Of a stretch of 64,000 nt of DNA, positions 54,518 to 63,759 are shown piece by piece (positions within the stretch are counted from its first letter, which is position 1; every line of letters begins with the position of its first letter). The position numbers were made by a program, and so were the translations under genes. The notes below the pieces were generated by a model, which had not been told where the DNA came from, made no database searches, and was given only the letters and a program-made list of their open reading frames with translations. Location of the stretch: contig JASGHI010000003.1 in NCBI GenBank assembly GCA_049841155.1, positions 1,922,001 to 1,986,000 on the forward strand, read 5' to 3'. Source of the stretch: ZC4RG30 sp049841155. GTDB taxonomy: Bacteria > Pseudomonadota > Gammaproteobacteria > Steroidobacterales > Steroidobacteraceae.

Positions 54518-57500
54518 ATGAGTGTTTCAGTTCGGCGTGATTGGGTTCCAGCGGTGAGGATTGCAGTGGCGGCCGCGCTGTATGGAGCGGTCGGTCTGCC
54601 GCAAATGTCGCTCTCCGCGGAAACTGACTCTGGCGACAGCGTGGATGAGCTCGAAACCATCGTCGTCACCGGCTCGCACATCCTGCGCACCGACATGGAG
54701 AAGATCGCCCCCATCACGGTCATTGGCGAGGAGGCGATGCAAGCCCGCAATGCCGTGCTGCCCGTGGACCTGCTGACTTCGCTGCCTTCGGTGGTCAGCC
54801 TGCCCGAGAACGAGACGCGTCTGGGCTCCTCCGGCGCGCGCGGCGACAACGCCAACCTGAACCTGCGCGGCCTGGGCGCCACCGCGACGCTGATCCTGCA
54901 GGACGGCCGGCGCATGGCCGTCAACCCGATGACTGCCGGCCTGTCGCAGGCCGTCAATGTGAACCAGCTGCCCTTGCGCGGCGTCGAGCGCATCGAGGTG
55001 CTGCGCGATGGCGCCTCGTCCATCTATGGCTCGGATGCCGTCAGCGGCGTCATCAACTATGTGCTGAAGCGCCAGATGGATGGCGTCGAAGCCAGCCTGC
55101 GCTATGACCAGCCGGAAGCCGGCGGCGGCGAAGCCGCCCAGGGCAGCCTCTCCTTCGGTTCGCAGTTTGCAGGTGGGCGCGGCCACTTCTTCGGCACTCT
55201 CGATGCGCTGAACCGCCGGGAGGTGAAGCTCACGCAGCGCGATTTCAGCGAAAGCTATACGGCCATCCTCGCACGCGCGGAGAAGGGCTTCGACAATCCC
55301 GGCGGCCCCTTCGACGCCCGCCTCGACCGAGGCTACTGGCCCACCTTCCGCATCGGCTCGGCCACCGCGAACAACTACTTCCGCCCCGTGAACGGCGTAC
55401 CGACGCTGACCACCGCCGCGCCCAGCCGCACGGCGAACCCCGAGTTCTATCTCGACCTCAACCAGTTCGGCTTCGCCTCGCCGCGCGTGCGCCGCTGGGA
55501 TGCCTTTTTCTCCGGCGAATTCGAACTCACCGACAGCGTGACGGCCTTTGGCGATGTCAGTTACTACGCGGCAAGGTCCACCATGCGCCGCCAGCCGCTG
55601 GCACTGAATGCGCCGGGCACGGATGCCTACGTCGTGCTGTCGGCCAACAATCCCTACAACCCCTACGGATCGCGCTTCTACGATCCGGCCGGCGATGGCG
55701 TCACGCGCCTCGCGGGCACGCCGCGCAGCGTCACCATCACCCGAATGACCATCGCAGACCTCGCGCCCGAGACCGTGGTGACGGACAACAACGCGTTACG
55801 CCTCACCGCTGGCCTGCGCGGCTCGATCGGCAGCAGCTCATGGAACTGGGAAAGCTCGCTGTTCTACAACGAGGTCAACGGCAAGGACGGCGCCACACCC
55901 GACGTGCGCGAGAGCCTGCTGCAGGCCGCCGCCGCGCGCACCGGCAGCGATGCCTTCAACCCCTTCGGCTACACCTTCCGCATCGCCAATGGCGCGGTGG
56001 TTGCCGACCGGCCCTACACCAACCCGCAGTCGGTCATCGATTCCTTCTCCGAAACCTATCTGCGCCGCGCACGCAGCTATCTTGCCAGCGCCGACCTGCG
56101 CGCCAACGGCACGCTCTTCAGCTGGCGCGGCATGGACGTCAAGGCCGCAGTGGGCACCGAATATCGCCATGAAGACCTGAGCGACACGCGGCCGCCCTAT
56201 CACGGCGAGAACCCGGCCGATTCGGGCCTCGACCCCACCAACAACGATTTCCTGCTGCACCCCGCCCGCCCCGATGTATTCGGCGACCGCGATGTGATCA
56301 GCGCCTATGCCGAAGTCGTGTTGCCGCTGGTCAGCCCGGAGCGCGCGCTGCCCATGGTGCACAGCCTCGAGATCAGCACCTCCGGCCGCTTCGAGAACTA
56401 CAGCGATTTCGGCAGCACGGTGAAGCCCAAGATCGGAATGAACTGGCGGCCGACATCGTGGCTGATGCTGCGCGGCTCGTACAACGAGGGCTTCATGGCG
56501 CCCAGCCTCGCCGCGCTGTACACCAGCTCGCGCTGGAGCATCTCCACGGACGGCGACTGGATGTCTACCGCAACCCCTATACCAATGAAGGCCGCTACAC
56601 CACGCGCGGCTACTTCGGCGGCAACCCCGATCTCAAGCCGCAGGAATCCAAGGGCCTGACCTTCGGCTTCGGGCTGGATGTGCCGGGCATGCAGGGCCTT
56701 TCCGTCACGGCCGACTACTGGAAGATCACCCGCACCAACCTGCTGGGCAGCCGCGGCACCACGCAGATCCTCGAGAACGACGCGGCACTGCTGCGCGCCT
56801 ATACGGCGCAGCAGATCGCCGCCGGCGTGAACCCCAATGACATCGACGTGGGCAGCGGCACCGCCGGCTACAAGGGCGATCCGGACGTGGTGCGCCTGGC
56901 ACTGACCAGCGAAGACCGCGCAGCCTTCGCGGCCTGGAATGCCGCGCACCCGGACAACCCGGCGGCGCCGGCCGGCCGCATCTGGTCGCGCAACCAGCCC
57001 TTCGTGAACCTCAACTCCAGCGAGCACAAGGGTGTGGACCTGGGTTTCCGCTACGTGATGCCGCGCCAGTCCTGGGGCCGGATCTCGATCAGCTCCGAAG
57101 CCAGCTGGCTGTGGCGCGCCAGCAATGTGAACGCCACCGGCGTCACCCCGGTGGTGGAGAATGGCCTGTATGCGGGTGGCGCGGCCAAGTGGCGCAGCAC
57201 CACCAACATCACCTGGGACAGGGACGCCTGGAACGCGAACCTGGGCATCTATCACGTGGGCAAGACCATCGACAGCGCCTCGGTCACGCAGGCTGTCTAC
57301 GAAGAACTGGGCAAGCCCAGCTACATCACCCCCTATCACCCCACCGACACCAGCACCGTCTATCGCCGGGTCATCGATCCGGTGGTGAGCTACAACCTGT
57401 CCGTGGGCTACCGCTTCGAGCCGCAGTCCTCGCGACTGGGCGACACGCGCCTGCGGCTTGCAATCGCCAATCTCACCGACGAGGCGCCGCCGCTGGCCAC

Positions 57501-57585
57501 CGGCGGCTTCGGCTACGACCCCGGCACCAGCCAGGCGCTGCTGAACGGCCGCACCTGGAGCCTCGAAGTCACCAGCAGGTTCTGA
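54518..57585 (+). pseudogene. TonB-dependent outer-membrane receptor, interrupted by a single-base frameshift
   Basis: Two overlapping frames together encode one receptor of about 1020 residues. The first (from ATG 54518, GGGAGG upstream) has a signal peptide, a TonB-box-like ELETIVVTGS, the plug domain (LNLRGLGATATLILQDGRR, RIEVLRDGASSIYGSDAVSG) and half the barrel, but ends in nonsense-like sequence at 56659. The second continues the barrel from DVYRNPYTNEGRY and GNPDLKPQESKGLTFG to the C-terminal SRF. Restoring one G near 56558-56561 (giving DWDVYRNPY) joins them. Everything on both sides is well conserved, so this is a very recent mutation or a sequencing error. It heads a group with two exported proteins downstream. 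Confidence 0.85.
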
Positions 57586-57590
57586 ACGCC

Positions 57591-58535
57591 GTGAACTTCA
57601 CAAGACGCCAGACATTGCTGGGGTTCGCCGCACTTGCACCCACGCTCGCGCTTGCGGCGCAGGACGGCACCGATGAAGCCGGGCTGCGCGCGGCCTATCG
57701 CCGCTGGCAGGAGACATTGCCCGTTGCACCACCGCCGGTGCTGGCGCGGCATGGGCTCGTCGCCACGGAGCTCGCGCGCTGGCCGGTGCTCGAAGCCAAC
57801 CAGGCCGCGGCCGTGGATGCCACGCATTTCTATGGCATCGGCAACCACGTGCTGGTCAAGCATCGCAAGGACAACGGCGAGCGCGTCGCCGAATGGATCA
57901 GCCCCCGCGGTGGCCCCATCGTGCATTACAACGCGGGTTATGTGGAGGGCAACCGCCTGGTGCTCGCTCACTCGAATTTCCCGCAGCTGCCTCCGGCCAG
58001 TTCAGTGGAGACGCACGACATGCGCACGCTGCAGCCCGTGGCGAGCTACAGCCTCGGCCTGCGCCCCGGCTCGCTGACCTGGGCCGTGCGGCACAAGGGT
58101 TCATGGTGGGCCTGCTTCGCCTGCTACAACGACGCCGGCACGATGCCCGGCCAGGACCAGCGCTCCACCTATGTCGGCCAGTTCGACGACCGCTGGCAGA
58201 TGCTGCGTTCGTGGCTGTTCCCGCCGCAGGTCATCGCCACCTGGGGAGTCAGTTCCTGCTCGGGCGGCGACTGGGGTGACGATGGATTGCTCTACACCAC
58301 CGGTCACGATGCTGCCGAGCTGCATGTGCTGCGCCTGCCCCGCTCGGGCGTGACGCTGGAACACGTGACCACCATCGACGTGCCCTTCGAAGGCCAGGGA
58401 TGGGCCTGGGACCGCAGTGTGCGGGGACAGCGCGTGATCTACGGCATCAGCCGCGCGCGCCAGCAGGTGATCGCCGCGCAGATCCCGGCGCTGCCGGAGG
58501 AGATTTGCAGAATGTATTCATGCAGTCAAAAATGA
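57591..58535 (+). CDS. Exported protein of unknown function with Tat-like signal
   Basis: A 314-residue protein that I do not recognise. The GTG at 57591, six bases after the receptor stop, gives an N-terminus with a twin-arginine-like TRRQ followed by a hydrophobic stretch and ALA cleavage site. The body is rich in W, G and D-containing beta-type segments (WAVRHKGSWWACFA, STYVGQFDDRW, GWAWDRS), compatible with a beta-propeller. It lies between the receptor and the amidohydrolase, so it probably binds or processes the same substrate in the periplasm. Confidence 0.7.
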   Translation: MNFTRRQTLLGFAALAPTLALAAQDGTDEAGLRAAYRRWQETLPVAPPPVLARHGLVATELARWPVLEANQAAAVDATHFYGIGNHVLVKHRKDNGERVAEWISPRGGPIVHYNAGYVEGNRLVLAHSNFPQLPPASSVETHDMRTLQPVASYSLGLRPGSLTWAVRHKGSWWACFACYNDAGTMPGQDQRSTYVGQFDDRWQMLRSWLFPPQVIATWGVSSCSGGDWGDDGLLYTTGHDAAELHVLRLPRSGVTLEHVTTIDVPFEGQGWAWDRSVRGQRVIYGISRARQQVIAAQIPALPEEICRMYSCSQK

Positions 58536-58546
58536 CGGCATGACTG
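58506..58546. promoter_or_regulatory. Nested inverted repeats before the amidohydrolase gene
   Basis: TGCA GAAT GT ATTC A TGCA (58506-58524) is a near-perfect dyad. It is followed by GTCA-AAAA-TGAC (58525-58536) and the wider pair CAGTCA/TGACTG (58523-58528, 58541-58546). This locally A/T-rich stretch covers the end of one gene and the spacer before the next. Confidence 0.35.
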
Positions 58547-58564
58547 TCCAGATCGCCACTCGCG

Positions 58565-59911
58565 ATGCGCGGTGATCCAACCCACCTCACCCGCCGCGAG
58601 TTGCTGCAGGCCGGCGCCGCCACCGGCCTGATGTCCCTGCTGGGACAACCCGCCCTCGCGCAGACCAGAGCCGCTTCGGCGGCCGGACCCGAAGCCTTCC
58701 TGCGGCGGCCCGCGGCACTGCTGCTGCGCAATGTCCGCCCGATGGGAGCAGCCCAGGTCGACGTGCTGGTACGCGACGGCCGCATTGCCGGGATCGGCAA
58801 TGGACTGCATGCCCCCGCCGGCGTCGCCATCGAAGACGGCCGCGGCGCGCTGCTGCTGCCGGGACTCGTCGAAGCCCACAGCCACATCGACAAGACCCTG
58901 TGGGGCATGAAGTGGTACCGCAACGAGGTCGGCAACCGGCTCGTCGACCGCATCGAGAACGAGCGTGCCTTCCGCAAGGCCAGCGGCCATGACGCGCGCG
59001 CGCAGTCCATGGTCCTGGCGAAGGCCTTCCTCGCGCTGGGCACCACGCGGCTGCGCACGCATGTGGATGTGGACACCGAGGCGGGCCTCAGGCACCTCGA
59101 AGGCGTGATGCACACGCGCGAAGTGCTGCGCGAACTGCAGCAGATCCAGATCGTCGCCTTCCCGCAGTCAGGCCTGCTGGCACGCTCCGGCACGCCTGAA
59201 CTGCTGGACAGCGCAATGGCCGCAGGCGCCGATGTGGTGGGCGGCCTCGACCCCGGCAACATCGACGGCGATCCGGTGCGTTCGCTGGACACGCTGTTCG
59301 GCATTGCCACGCGGCACGGCAAGCCGCTGGACATCCACCTGCATGAAATGGGTTCGCTGGGCGCGTTCTCGCTGAAGCTGATCCTGGATCGCACCGAGGC
59401 ATTGGGCATGCAGGGCCGCGTCGTGATCAGCCACTGTTTCTGTCTCGGCGACCTGTCCGATGCCGAGCGCGGCCCGCTGCTCGAGCGCATGGCGAAGCTC
59501 GACGTGGCCATAGCCACCAGCGCACCGCCTTCGGTGGCGGTGCCGCCGCTCATGGCCTGCCGCCAGGCCGGCGTCACGGTGATGGGCGGCAACGACGGCA
59601 TCCGCGACACCTGGGGACCCTATGGCAGCCCGGACATGCTCCGGCGCGCCATGTTCATCGGCATGCGCTACAACCTGCGCCGCGACGACGACATCGCGGT
59701 GGCGCTGGACTGCGTCACGCAGGCCGGCGCGCGCGGCTGCCATTTCGCGGACTATGGTCTTGCGCCCGGCAACCGCGCCGACCTGGTGCTCGTCGATGCG
59801 CAGAATGTGGCGCAGGCCGTGGTCGACCAGCCGGCGCGGCAGCTGGTGATGGCCGCCGGCCGCATCGTGGCACGCAACAGCGTGCTGGACCCGGCGCTGG
59901 CAGGCATCTGA
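58565..59911 (+). CDS. Exported amidohydrolase, cytosine deaminase-like
   Basis: A 448-residue metal-dependent hydrolase of the amidohydrolase superfamily. The N-terminus has a Tat-type TRRELLQAG motif and hydrophobic region ending in ALAQ, indicating periplasmic location. The metal site starts with His105 and His107 (EAHSHIDK), followed by HLHEMG, ISHCFC and the GNDGIRDTW motif, as in CodA-like deaminases. A deaminase or cyclic-amide hydrolase acting on a small nitrogenous compound is likely. With the TonB receptor upstream it looks like an uptake and breakdown set. Confidence 0.87.
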   Translation: MRGDPTHLTRRELLQAGAATGLMSLLGQPALAQTRAASAAGPEAFLRRPAALLLRNVRPMGAAQVDVLVRDGRIAGIGNGLHAPAGVAIEDGRGALLLPGLVEAHSHIDKTLWGMKWYRNEVGNRLVDRIENERAFRKASGHDARAQSMVLAKAFLALGTTRLRTHVDVDTEAGLRHLEGVMHTREVLRELQQIQIVAFPQSGLLARSGTPELLDSAMAAGADVVGGLDPGNIDGDPVRSLDTLFGIATRHGKPLDIHLHEMGSLGAFSLKLILDRTEALGMQGRVVISHCFCLGDLSDAERGPLLERMAKLDVAIATSAPPSVAVPPLMACRQAGVTVMGGNDGIRDTWGPYGSPDMLRRAMFIGMRYNLRRDDDIAVALDCVTQAGARGCHFADYGLAPGNRADLVLVDAQNVAQAVVDQPARQLVMAAGRIVARNSVLDPALAGI

Positions 59912-59920
59912 CCCGGCGCC

Positions 59921-59942
59921 CGCCCGCTTCTGCAAGCGGGCG
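59921..59942. terminator. Bidirectional terminator hairpin
   Basis: CGCCCGCTT and AAGCGGGCG pair perfectly over nine bases around a four-base loop, in the 44-base spacer between the convergent amidohydrolase and acetoacetyl-CoA reductase genes. No long T-run follows, but position and stability suit a shared terminator. Confidence 0.55.
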
Positions 59943-59955
59943 ATGCGCACGGCCC

Positions 59956-60702
59956 TTACTGCATGTGCTGCCCGCCGTTGATGGCGATGTTGGCGCCGGT
60001 GACGAACGCTGCCTCGTCGGAAGCCAGGTACAGGATCAGCCCCGCCACCTCTTCCGGCTTGCCGAGCCGCCCCACCGGGATCTGCGGCAGGATCTTGGTA
60101 TCGAGCACTTCCTTCGGAATCGCGGTCACCATCTTGGTGCCGATGTAGCCCGGCGAGATGGTGTTCACCGTCACGCCCTTCCTGGCCACTTCCAGCGCCA
60201 GCGCCTTGGTGAAGCCGTGCACGCCGGCCTTGGCCGCCGAGTAGTTGGTCTGCCCGAACGCGCCCTTGGAGCCATTGACCGACGACACATTGATCACCCG
60301 GCCCCAGCCGCGCTCCACCATGCCATCGACCACCTGCTTGCTCATGTTGAACATGCTGTCGAGGTTGGTGTTCATCACCGCGTCCCAGTTGACCTTGTCC
60401 ATCTTCTTGAAGGTCATGTCACGCGTGATGCCGGCGTTGTTGACCAGCACATCCACCGGCCCGAGCTTGGCCTGCACTTCGGCCACCGCCCTGCCGCAGG
60501 AATCGAAATCCGCCACGTCGCAGGCCACGGCGAGCACATCGAACCCCTGCCGCTTGTTCTCCGCCACCCACTCCGCGTGCTTGGTATTGCCTGGAGAGTA
60601 GGTCACCGCGAGCCGGTAACCCGCCTCTTCCATCTTCTTCGAGATGCTCTCGCCCAGCCCGCCCATGCCGCCGGTGACCAGCACCACTCTTTGCTTGCTC
60701 AT
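59956..60702 (-). CDS. phbB: Acetoacetyl-CoA reductase (PhbB type)
   Basis: NADPH-dependent SDR that reduces acetoacetyl-CoA to (R)-3-hydroxybutyryl-CoA, normally for polyhydroxybutyrate. The 248-residue protein has VTGGMGGLGESI at the cofactor site, VLVNNAGITRDMTFKKM, NVSSVNGSKGAFGQTNYSAAKAG (shown here as family pattern around the catalytic Tyr and Lys), and the C-terminal NINGG-type ending (AINGGQHMQ), all typical of PhbB. The ATG at 60702 is set by these motifs. It is paired with a thiolase. No PHA synthase is in the window. Confidence 0.93.
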   Translation of the reverse strand: MSKQRVVLVTGGMGGLGESISKKMEEAGYRLAVTYSPGNTKHAEWVAENKRQGFDVLAVACDVADFDSCGRAVAEVQAKLGPVDVLVNNAGITRDMTFKKMDKVNWDAVMNTNLDSMFNMSKQVVDGMVERGWGRVINVSSVNGSKGAFGQTNYSAAKAGVHGFTKALALEVARKGVTVNTISPGYIGTKMVTAIPKEVLDTKILPQIPVGRLGKPEEVAGLILYLASDEAAFVTGANIAINGGQHMQ

Positions 60703-60740
60703 GATTCCCCCGTCCCTACTTGTTGTCGCAGCGTCTTGTC

Positions 60741-61919
60741 TCAACGTTCCACGGCCAGCGCCACTCCCATGCCCCCGCCGATGCACAGCGCAGCCAGGCC
60801 CTTCTTCGCGCTGCGCCGCTGCATCTCGTGCAGCAGCGTGACCAGCACGCGGCAGCCGCTGGCGCCGATCGGATGGCCGATGGCGATCGCCCCGCCGTTG
60901 ACATTGACCTTGGCCGGATCGACTCCCAGCTCCTGGTTCACCGCGCAGGCCTGTGCGGCAAAAGCCTCGTTGAGCTCGAACAGGTCCACGTCGGAAGTCT
61001 TCCAGCCGGCGCGTTCCAGTGCCTTGCGGCTGGCCGGCACCGGGCCCATGCCCATGGTCGCCGGATCCAGGCCGCTGGTGCCGAACGCGGCGATGCGCGC
61101 CAGCGGCTTGAGGCCCAGCTCGGCAGCCTTCTTCGCGCTCATCACCACCACGGCGGCCGCGCCGTCGTTGATGCCCGAGGCATTGCCGGCGGTCACGCTG
61201 CCGGCCTTGTCGAAGGCCGGCCGCAGCCCGGCCAGCGCCTCGGCATTGGTCTTCTTGTTGATGAATTCGTCGGCCGCGAACACGATGGGGTCGCCCTTTC
61301 TCTGCGGGATCGTCACCGGCACGATCTCGTCCTTGAAGCGCCCCGCATCCTGCGCCGCCGCCGCCTTCTGCTGGCTCGCGAGCGCCAGCGCATCCTGCAT
61401 CTCGCGCGTGATGCCGTGGGCCTTGGCCACGTTCTCCGCCGTGATGCCCATGTGGTACTGGTTGTAGACGTCCCACAGGCCGTCCACGATCATCGAGTCG
61501 ACCAGCTTCCAGTCGCCCATGCGCTGGCCATTGCGCGAGCTCGGCAGGATGTGCGGCGAGAGGCTCATGTTCTCCTGGCCGCCGGCCACGACGACCTCGC
61601 TGTCGCCCCAGGCCACCGCCTGCGCGGCCAGCATCACCGCCTTCAGGCCCGAGCCGCACACGGCGTTGATGGTCAGCGCCGGGGTTTCCTTCGGCACTCC
61701 GGCCTTCAGCGAAGCCTGCCGCGCCGGATTCTGGCCGGCCCCCGCGGCCAGCACCTGGCCCATGATGACCTCACCCACCTGCGATGGATCCAGCCCCGCC
61801 CGCGCGATGGCCTCCTTGATCGCGATGGCTCCGAGTTCGGTAGCCGGCACGCCAGCCAGGCTGCCGCCGAACTTGCCAACCGCGGTGCGTACCGCGGAGA
61901 CGATGACGATGTCACTCAT
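60741..61919 (-). CDS. phaA: Acetyl-CoA C-acetyltransferase (thiolase)
   Basis: Condenses two acetyl-CoA to acetoacetyl-CoA. The 392-residue length is normal. Catalytic Cys88 lies in NAVCGSG, and the C-terminal half has NVNGGAIAIGHPIGASG with the catalytic His, then the second active-site Cys in LCIGGGMG. It precedes the acetoacetyl-CoA reductase by 38 bases. A role in fatty-acid breakdown is possible, but the pairing favours hydroxybutyrate synthesis. Confidence 0.95.
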   Translation of the reverse strand: MSDIVIVSAVRTAVGKFGGSLAGVPATELGAIAIKEAIARAGLDPSQVGEVIMGQVLAAGAGQNPARQASLKAGVPKETPALTINAVCGSGLKAVMLAAQAVAWGDSEVVVAGGQENMSLSPHILPSSRNGQRMGDWKLVDSMIVDGLWDVYNQYHMGITAENVAKAHGITREMQDALALASQQKAAAAQDAGRFKDEIVPVTIPQRKGDPIVFAADEFINKKTNAEALAGLRPAFDKAGSVTAGNASGINDGAAAVVVMSAKKAAELGLKPLARIAAFGTSGLDPATMGMGPVPASRKALERAGWKTSDVDLFELNEAFAAQACAVNQELGVDPAKVNVNGGAIAIGHPIGASGCRVLVTLLHEMQRRSAKKGLAALCIGGGMGVALAVER

Positions 61920-62077
61920 GAACGGGCTCCTTCGGGCGGTTTGGCCGCCTTGTTGTTCGGACCAGGGTCGGCCGATCGTCGGCCCGCGAGTTGCCCTGAT
62001 GATCCGCCTTGACGGTCCAAGCTTCGATCTTCCCCCCGGACGCCGTCAATGGTTTTGAGCCCTGAAAAGGGCCAGAA

Positions 62078-62107
62078 AGCGAGTGATTGCCGGTGCAATC
62101 ACTCGCT
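62078..62107 (-). terminator. Terminator of the aldolase gene
   Basis: A perfect 13-base-pair stem (AGCGAGTGATTGC and its complement) with a four-base loop starts seven bases after the aldolase stop on the minus strand, and is followed by TTTC. It is the strongest hairpin noticed in the window. The rest of the 61920-62114 spacer shows no other feature. Confidence 0.7.
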
Positions 62108-62114
62108 TCGGCAG

Positions 62115-63008
62115 TCAGGTCTTGGAGGCGTCGTAGATGCCCTGGATGGAGCGGTCCAGCGCCTTGTCGAACTCGGCATCGCTCTGCTGCGCCGTAAGCC
62201 CCTCGGTGAGCGCGCGCGAGAAGCTCGCGATCATGCCGTGCTGGCGGGCAAGCTTCTTGTTCGCATCGTCGCGCGAGTAGCCGCCCGAAAGCGCCACCAC
62301 CTTGAGCACGCGCGGGTGCTTCACGAAGTCGGCATAAAGATCATCCACCTCCGGCAGCGTGAGCTTGAGCATCACGAGCTGCCCCTCGGGCAGAGCGTCC
62401 AGCCCCTTCTGCAGCGCGGCCTTGAGCAGCTTCTCGGCGCCGGCCTTGTCCGGGCAGTGGATGTCCACCTCCGGCTCGATGATGGGCACCAGGCCCGCGG
62501 CCACCACCTGCTTGGCCACCTGGAACTGCTGGTCGACCACGGCCTGGATGCCTGCGGCATTGGCCTGCTTGATGACCGAACGCTCCTTGGTGCCGAAAAT
62601 GCCCTTGGATTTGGCCTTCGCGAGCAGCGCATCGAGCTGCGGCATGGCCTTCATCAGCTGCGCGCCGTCGGCCTCGGCTTCCAGGCCCTTGTCGATCTTG
62701 AGGATGGGCACCACCTTCTTGACGTTCCACAGGTAGTCGGCCGTGGGCCGGCCCTGGATGTCGCGGTCCATGGTGGCCTCGAACAGGATGGCCGCCACCA
62801 CGCGGTCGCCATTGAAGGCGGGACTGGTGATGATGCGGGTGCGCATCTGGTGGATCAGATCCATCATCTGCGTCTCGCCCGAATAGGTGTTCTCCGCAAT
62901 GCCGTACAGCTTCAGCGCCTTGGGCGTGCTGCCGCCGCTCTGGTCCAGCGCGGCGATGAAACCGGGCTGGGTGCGGAACTTGGTTTTCTGTGCTTCGAAA
63001 TTGCTCAT
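62115..63008 (-). CDS. Fructose-bisphosphate aldolase, class I
   Basis: Schiff-base aldolase of glycolysis and gluconeogenesis. The 297-residue protein has the bacterial class I N-terminus (FIAALDQSGGSTPKALKLYG), followed by ILFEATMD and VPILKIDKG with a lysine in the active-site barrel, and VVALSGGYSRDDANKKL near the C-terminus. The ATG at 63008 fits the family; the frame to 63053 is unneeded. It is divergent from gmk. Confidence 0.93.
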   Translation of the reverse strand: MSNFEAQKTKFRTQPGFIAALDQSGGSTPKALKLYGIAENTYSGETQMMDLIHQMRTRIITSPAFNGDRVVAAILFEATMDRDIQGRPTADYLWNVKKVVPILKIDKGLEAEADGAQLMKAMPQLDALLAKAKSKGIFGTKERSVIKQANAAGIQAVVDQQFQVAKQVVAAGLVPIIEPEVDIHCPDKAGAEKLLKAALQKGLDALPEGQLVMLKLTLPEVDDLYADFVKHPRVLKVVALSGGYSRDDANKKLARQHGMIASFSRALTEGLTAQQSDAEFDKALDRSIQGIYDASKT

Positions 63009-63114
63009 GAGTGAGACGGCCTCGCTGCGTATCGGATCGTGACTGTCCGGCAATTCTAGGGCCTGTTGCCGCTATGGACGGCCCTTCTTCTGCCCGGTAG
63101 TGTACTTGCAACCC

Positions 63115-63738
63115 ATGGCCGCCCGTCTTTATGTCATCTCCGCACCCTCGGGCGCGGGCAAGACCAGCCTCGTGCGGGCGCTGCTGGAGCGCGCGCCCGG
63201 GCTTGCGGTATCGACCTCGCACACCACCCGCGCGCCCCGCCCCAACGAGCAGGACGGCCGCGAATACCACTTCGTCTCCCGGGAGCAGTTCGACCGCATG
63301 GCGGCCGCGGGCGACTTCCTGGAGCACGCCCGGGTGTTCGACAACCAGTACGGCACCAGCCGCTCGCAGCTGGAAGAGAAGCTTGCCGCCGGCCGGGACG
63401 TCATCCTCGAAATCGACTGGCAGGGCGCCCGCCAGGTGCGCGCGGCGCTGCCCGGCTGCCGCAGCATCTTCATCCTGCCGCCCTCGCGCGCGGCCCTGCG
63501 CCAGCGCCTGACCTCCCGCCAGACGGACAGTGCGGCCGTGATCGAGCGCCGCCTGGCCGACGCGGTGGCCGACATGTCCCACTACGCCGAATTCGACTAC
63601 GTCGTGGTCAACGACGATTTCGGCCGTGCCGTGGCCGACCTGGAACGCATCATTGCCGGCGACGGCGCCCCGTTTGCCGCCGGGCGGCCGGAACTCGCCC
63701 CGTTGCTGGCGGATCTGCTAGACTTTCCAGTCCCTTAA
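63115..63738 (+). CDS. gmk: Guanylate kinase
   Basis: Phosphorylates GMP/dGMP. The 207-residue protein has the P-loop SAPSGAGKTS (9-18), STSHTTRAPRPNEQDGREYHFV for GMP binding, EIDWQGARQVR and a C-terminal DYVVVNDDF. ATG 63115 is preferred to the GTG at 63100. rpoZ follows 21 bases downstream, as in most gammaproteobacteria. Confidence 0.97.
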   Translation: MAARLYVISAPSGAGKTSLVRALLERAPGLAVSTSHTTRAPRPNEQDGREYHFVSREQFDRMAAAGDFLEHARVFDNQYGTSRSQLEEKLAAGRDVILEIDWQGARQVRAALPGCRSIFILPPSRAALRQRLTSRQTDSAAVIERRLADAVADMSHYAEFDYVVVNDDFGRAVADLERIIAGDGAPFAAGRPELAPLLADLLDFPVP

Positions 63739-63759
63739 GACCTCTCCCTGCGGAAGATC

